From Auxenochlorella pyrenoidosa (Eukaryota > Chlorophyta > Trebouxiophyceae > Chlorellales > Chlorellaceae), in assembly GCA_001430745.1 (NCBI GenBank), contig KQ481993.1:754060-765426 (forward strand): DNA of 11,367 bases. Reading direction: 5' to 3'. This document shows, in pieces, positions 8,101 to 11,367 of the stretch. Below the pieces are notes generated by a model that saw nothing but the letters and a program-made list of their open reading frames with translations, made no database searches and was not told the origin of the DNA. Made by a program: the position numbers and the translations under genes. Numbering within the stretch: position 1 is the stretch's first letter; each line of letters begins with the position of its first letter.

Positions 8101-10366
8101 CTCCAGCACTGCTGTGGCTGAGGGAGCGCTTCATGTGGTCAATGCAGAGCTGCCCCTGGCTTCCATAAAAGGACTGCATCGGTTCCTGAGCCTCCTCCAT
8201 GCCCATCCTAGCTGCCTTGCAGGTCGGGCAGCAGTTTGCAGCCCTGGCGGACGGCAACCTCACCGCGCTGGACCGAAGCAGCGTGTCTGACGTCGATTCG
8301 CTGGTGGTGTCTGCGCGAGTGCTGGAGAAGTGCGAGAGCTACTATGTCCAGGTGAGCACAGGGGCAGTGTTTTGTGGTGCTCTCCCTGTGCTTGCCTGCG
8401 TGCCTGCCAGCCCATCGTACTGCCGGCCCGTCCACTTGCATTCCAGTTTCCCTGCCCGCACACGCATCTGCCTGCCTGCCTGCCTGCCTGCCTGCCCGTT
8501 ACTCTATACAGTAAACCCTACTCCTTTTCTGTGGCCACCTTGCAGGTGCAACAAGATGTAAATGTGCAGAGTTTCCTGGGCGACAGCTTCCGCCAGGAGC
8601 TACGGAGCATGATACGCAACGCCCGCGGCATCTCGCTGAGCAACTTTCTTTCTCACCCCGTGTTTGAGCTGGCATACACTGACAGTGAGCTGGTCCACTC
8701 CTACATGAGATTGGATCTGCCTGTGCCTGCAGCATCTACTTCGGCACATGCACAGCCCGCAGCTGAGACTGCTGTGGTTAGCCGTCCGGTTTTGAGTTTA
8801 TACCTTCCTCCTGTTCCTGCCTCTCATTCAGATGTGCACAGTAAGCGGCAGAACCATCTCTGGGGCTTGTTGCTGAGCTGAGTGGCTACGTTGGCAGGGT
8901 GATCGAGACTCTGCTGCGCCACAGCTTTGCAGACCACACCGGTCTGCTGGGCCTGCTGCAGGATGAGGTGGGCTGGGGCCTTGGCTCAGGTGAAAAGGGG
9001 CACTGGTGCCAGGGCCCGGCGGGGCAAGCGTTGGCAGGGCAAGTGCTTCATGCCGGCATGGCCTCCTTTGCCACCTCCTGTGCCCTCGCAGCTGTCCACA
9101 TTCCTGAACGAGCAGGAGGCGAAGGCTACGCTTCAGGTGGTGCTGATGGTGCAAGCGGAGGAGCGCATCATGACCCTGGGGCCCCAGTACGAGGAGCAGA
9201 TTGGGTGAGCGGACCAGGGAAAGCTGGCAGTCTATGTGCATTAGCTTGCAGCCGGGACTGGTGTTGCATGCCATGGCATAGGAAGCGCAGCCCTTGTGCA
9301 ATCGCTACCCCAGTGCCTGCCTGATGGGCTGCCTGCTGCAGGCGCGTCGAGGCGGCACAGATGGCAGTGGTCGAGACGCTGAGATGCGGCAACAACTGGA
9401 ACACCAGTGTGAACAGCACTTTGGCATCTGTTGCTAAGATTTTCCACGTGAGTTTTGATGCCATCAGGTATCATTTGGTGTCGATGCGATCCTTTCAAGC
9501 ATTGGTTGGCTGTCGAGTGAGTTGCTGGGTGTCTGCCTGCCCGCACTGCAGGATCCTCTGCGCTGGAGCTGGGTAGCGACGCGCAGGAGGAGCGCTCACT
9601 CATCAAGATGCAAATGAGGTGCGGGGGGCGCCTCGGGGCGCCTCGGGCCACCCTCCCCGCCCTGCGCTGCCGAGTCCGGCCCAGCCCAGCCCTTCCCTGC
9701 CCAGCACTTCCTTCCTTGCCCAGCCCTGCCCTGCCCTGCCCTGCCTCTGTATGCCCTATGCCTACCTGGTAGCAGGCCAACGCCATTCCACCTCCTGCAG
9801 CCTGGCTGCGTACTCGGGGGTGGTGCTGGGCCGGCTGTGCGACATGGTGTCTCTGTGTGTCCGCAACCTGCTGGTCTCCGAGGTGCGCCGTGGCAGGCTG
9901 GCTGCCGCTAGGCCTTCAGGCTGGCAGGCAGGCTGGTTGGCTGGCTTATGCTTGCAGACTTACGACTTGCGGCTGGATGTAAGGCCAAGCCAGTCAGCCA
10001 TCTAGCTGTTTAGCCACCCTGCATGCAGGTGGGCAAGCTGTTCTCCAAGACGGTGCTGCAGCGGCTGGCTGGCTACGCCAGCGAGCGCGGCCTGCTGGCC
10101 TACATGAATGTGAGTTGTCTCTGCTAGAGAGAGGGGTGCCTAATCAGGGCGAAGGATCAGAGTGCTTTGCATGCTGGTCTGTTCCCTGCCTGCAATATAG
10201 GATAGGTTACATGAGGACACAATGCATGAGGACCGGCGGCTTCCGCCCGCTGCCCTCATGCCTGCAGGACCCCCAGCTGGCGTCCAAGCGGAAGCGGCTG
10301 GAGAGCAGCCTGGAGAACTTGCGGGAGGCCTGGAAGGAGGTGAGGGCCATCCCTACCATGGCCTGA
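5169..10366 (+). CDS. Mx/DRP4-like dynamin-related GTPase, about 19 exons
   Basis: Dynamin-superfamily large GTPase, about 700 residues. Exons: 5169-5444, 5584-5643, 5830-6003, 6214-6310, 6467-6547, 6680-6809, 6963-7038, 7187-7288, 7730-7828, 7961-8065, 8223-8351, 8546-8684, 8832 or 8846-8967, 9092-9204, 9342-9467, 9577 or 9552-9618, 9801-9882, 10029-10109, 10268-10366. GTPase motifs in order: G1 GDQSTGKTS (split by intron 1), G2 Thr in GVVTRCP, G3 DLPG followed by ITRVPIGDQPPDIG, G4 FTKID, G5 region VRCRKPEE. Next come stalk segments (HPELSQVDPSCLGMPALV, ARGISLSNFLSHPVF) and an effector-type C-terminal helix set (MQM..LAAYSGVVLGRLCDMV, then DPQLASKRKRLESSLENL). No PH domain, proline-rich tail or membrane helix is visible, as in plant DRP4 and animal Mx, which assemble on membranes or nucleoprotein. 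The start is uncertain: ATG 5169 or in-frame ATG 5229, the extra 20 residues being Arg/His-rich. Exon 3 contains two frame changes in this sequence. Family call is sure; exact subfamily and cellular role are inference. Confidence 0.85.
5584..5643 (+). other. Exon 2 of the dynamin gene: P-loop exon, 60 bases
   Basis: This exon is phase 0 at both ends and encodes 20 residues beginning STGKTSVLES and ending LPRGQ, which include the P-loop Gly-Lys-Thr that holds the GTP phosphates. It is preceded by a normal GT..AG intron (5445-5583) and followed by a GC-donor intron. Skipping it would keep the frame but remove nucleotide binding. Confidence 0.75.
5644..5829 (+). other. GC-AG intron 2 of the dynamin gene
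   Basis: Splice sites are CCAGAGGCCAG|GCAAGT and CCCACGCAG|GGAGTG. The donor differs from the ideal only by C for T at position 2, and the compensating CAG|GCAAGT context is the known form of GC-AG introns. Joining gives LPRGQ-GVVTRCPL, which is the conserved continuation in dynamins, so the intron is well supported. The acceptor is preceded by a dense C-rich tract. Confidence 0.82.
5809..5823 (-). repeat. CCCA repeat, G-quadruplex-capable on - strand
   Basis: Four runs of CCC separated by single A residues end 6 bases before the 3' splice site of GC-AG intron 2. The complementary strand reads as four GGG runs with one-base loops, the most compact type of G-quadruplex motif. In the pre-mRNA it serves as the C-rich tract before the acceptor. 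Confidence 0.7.
6031..6189 (+). repeat. Diverged tandem duplication (two units of about 80 bases) in intron 3
   Basis: Unit 1 (6031-6111) and unit 2 (6112-6189) both start GGGCCCC, then share GCTGCCTG, AAAGGCAGGG, and GCCTCTGCTCTGCCCCA in the same order, with substitutions and small indels between. The pair makes up most of intron 3 (6004-6213) of the dynamin gene. No function is evident; it looks like an intronic slippage or duplication event. Confidence 0.75.
7078..7102 (+). repeat. (GGGCA)5 microsatellite in intron 7
   Basis: Five perfect copies of GGGCA lie inside the dynamin intron 7039-7186. Five GGG runs spaced by CA make it a possible G-quadruplex in the sense RNA. It is the exact complement of the repeat at 9724-9745 in a later intron of the same gene. 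Confidence 0.85.
7289..7729 (+). other. GC-AG intron 8 of the dynamin gene, the longest intron (441 bases)
   Basis: The donor is CTGTCGCAG|GCAAGC and the acceptor TTCACTGCACAG|GTGGAC, both phase 0. Joining gives GHPELSQ-VDPSCLGMPALV, which matches in length and pattern the DRP4-type junction between GTPase domain and stalk, so no exon seems to be missing. No GT donor near 7288 gives a sensible join. The intron is C-rich and contains an open stretch (around 7440-7550) that I do not consider coding. Confidence 0.75.
8468..8496 (+). repeat. (CCTG)n microsatellite in intron 11
   Basis: About seven uninterrupted copies of CCTG lie inside the dynamin intron 8352-8545. Such tetranucleotide runs are prone to length change. 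No other role is visible. Confidence 0.85.
9724..9745 (+). repeat. (CCCTG)4 microsatellite in intron 16
   Basis: Four copies of CCCTG followed by CC lie inside the dynamin intron 9619-9800, which is C-rich throughout. The unit is the reverse complement of the GGGCA repeat in intron 7, giving over 20 bases of perfect potential pairing in the same pre-mRNA. Confidence 0.85.
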
Positions 10367-10542
10367 GCAGCAGATGCAGCGTTGCGCTGCGTTGCGTCGG
10401 CGAGCGGATCACAGGGCATGGCTGGCTGCGTGCACACTGACTTGCCCCCAGCGCTCAGCAGCTGCAATAGCAGGGAACTTTGTGAAGTTATAATGATCTG
10501 TGTAAATTGCGTGCCTTCTTATGAGCGGCCCAAGCTGACGGC
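10367..10542 (+). other. 3' UTR and intergenic spacer after the dynamin gene
   Basis: This stretch follows the TGA at 10364-10366 and has no coding signal I can support. It contains a lower-GC segment (about 10480-10520) with the TGTAA motif, so transcription of the dynamin gene probably ends here, just before the convergent retroelement remnant. Confidence 0.55.
10501..10505 (+). terminator. TGTAA poly(A) signal of the dynamin gene
   Basis: TGTAA, the green-algal polyadenylation motif, lies about 135 bases after the stop codon in an AT-richer pocket. Cleavage would be expected roughly 10-25 bases downstream, giving a normal-length 3' UTR. Confidence 0.6.
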
Positions 10543-11275
10543 TTATATGCGCTCACGACCGTTGTCCATGGCTGCCACAGTGCCCAGGCAGACCACCTCC
10601 CACACGCCGCTATGCACCGCAGGTGGGGGGCGGGCAAGGCAGATTGCAGCCCAGGCCAGGGGCGGGGCTGCGCCGGAGTGGGGCTGCGCTGCAGCTGCCG
10701 TGGCGCCGATTGCGCTGACAACTGCATGGGCAACTGGGCCCAGAAATGGTGCACGCGTGCACCGTACGGCGGCCCGCCGCAGAGGCAGGGGGTGATGGTG
10801 TCCCCCATGCACGTGCTGGTGGGCAGGGCGTTGTGGGCGAGCCTCCAGAAGGGCTCCTTGCGGGCAGTCTCCCAGCGCGCGCGCCAGAGCCGCTTCAGCA
10901 GCGCGCGCAGCTCATCAACGGGGGGCGCAGCTGCGTCGGCGGGGAGCTCAAGGGCTAGGGAGAGGAAGGGGGCAAAGGCATGCTCGTCCTCGTGCAGGGC
11001 CATCCAAGAGGTCAGCAGGTCTGAGCCTGCCCTTACAGTGAGGGCAGACAGGGGCAGCGGCCTCCCATGCAGGTGCCAGCCAAGGCGGGGCAGCATGCTT
11101 GGAAGCGCGTCTGCTGGCCGGAGCAGGTGGATGAGGCCAGCAGCCTGGGCATCAGCAGCAGCGCGAGCGGCCTCGACCCAAGCAGCTGTCAGGGCATCCA
11201 GCAGCTGCCCGATGCACTCGATCGTATGATGGCGGAATTTCCGACTGACTTGGGGGGTTGCACATGCTGCGGACC
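10543..11275 (-). pseudogene. Decayed fragment of a reverse-transcriptase-associated zinc-binding repeat protein
   Basis: On the - strand an open frame enters from the (CA)n side and reads ..LLRPADALPSMLPRLGWHLHGRPLPLS.., then LWRARWETARKEPFWRLAHNALPTS, then CLCGG...GARVHHFW. The order W..L....LP, C.CG, HHFW resembles the zinc-binding region downstream of reverse transcriptase in non-LTR retrotransposons, a pattern frequent as stand-alone repeats in Chlorella-like genomes. Directly after HHFW (about 10735-10742) the frame breaks. The expected continuation, PVAHAVVSAIGA through VHSGVWEVVCLGTVAAMDNGRERI, is in another frame and stops at TAA 10543-10545. No reverse transcriptase or endonuclease motifs are in the window, and no target-site duplication could be recognised. 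It is almost certainly non-functional as it stands. The family assignment is from pattern memory and moderately sure. Confidence 0.55.
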
Positions 11276-11284
11276 TGTTGAAAA

Positions 11285-11285
<1 letters not shown>

Positions 11286-11366
<81 letters not shown>
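11286..11366 (+). repeat. (TG)n dinucleotide microsatellite at the window edge
   Basis: An uninterrupted TG run of 81 bases follows AAAAA and ends only one base before the window does, so its true length is unknown. On the other strand it is (CA)n directly upstream of the retroelement remnant. Alternating purine-pyrimidine DNA of this length can adopt Z-form and is highly length-variable. Confidence 0.95.

Positions 11367-11367
<1 letters not shown>

Noticed and set aside
10612..11229. + strand open frame of 205 codons opposite the retroelement remnant
   Set aside because: It is the antisense of the recognisable HHFW-containing reading frame and shows only Ser/Arg/Ala-rich filler.
1..11367. 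Bacterial-type features such as CRISPR arrays, operons or Shine-Dalgarno sites
   Set aside because: The repeats seen are simple microsatellites and an intronic duplication, and both genes are intron-rich and eukaryotic.

Overview
The window looks like nuclear DNA of a green alga, most likely a Chlorella-like trebouxiophyte. The evidence is very high GC, genes split into many short exons by 70-440 bp introns, Ala/Gln-rich proteins built from GCNGCN/CTGCAG codons, TGTAA motifs in the places where green algae carry their poly(A) signal, and a retroelement-type protein remnant of a kind I associate with Chlorella-like genomes. Nothing in it looks bacterial or organellar.

Left part (1-4650, + strand): the 3' portion of a gene for SMG1, the PI3K-related kinase of nonsense-mediated mRNA decay. 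The kinase domain lies upstream of the window. What is present is the long region between kinase and C-terminus (about 1,340 residues over five exons), ending in a clear FATC tail with the SMG1-type terminus YEGWMPWV.

Middle (4651-5168): about 520 bp without a convincing gene. It holds the SMG1 3' end and presumably the promoter and 5' UTR of the next gene.

Centre and right (5169-10366, + strand): a complete gene of about 19 exons for a roughly 700-residue dynamin-superfamily GTPase of the plant DRP4/animal Mx type. It has GTPase domain, stalk and GTPase effector segment, and no PH or proline-rich domain. Exons were joined by splice sites and family continuity. Two introns use GC donors, one small in-frame exon carries the P-loop, and exon 3 needs two compensating one-base frame changes.

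Right end (10367-11367): a short 3' UTR with TGTAA, then on the - strand a decayed fragment of a reverse-transcriptase-associated zinc-binding repeat family, then an 81-base (TG)n microsatellite running to the window edge.

The two genes are head-to-tail but have separate functions. No operon-like system is present. The most interesting part is the Mx/DRP4-like GTPase and its unusual splicing architecture.
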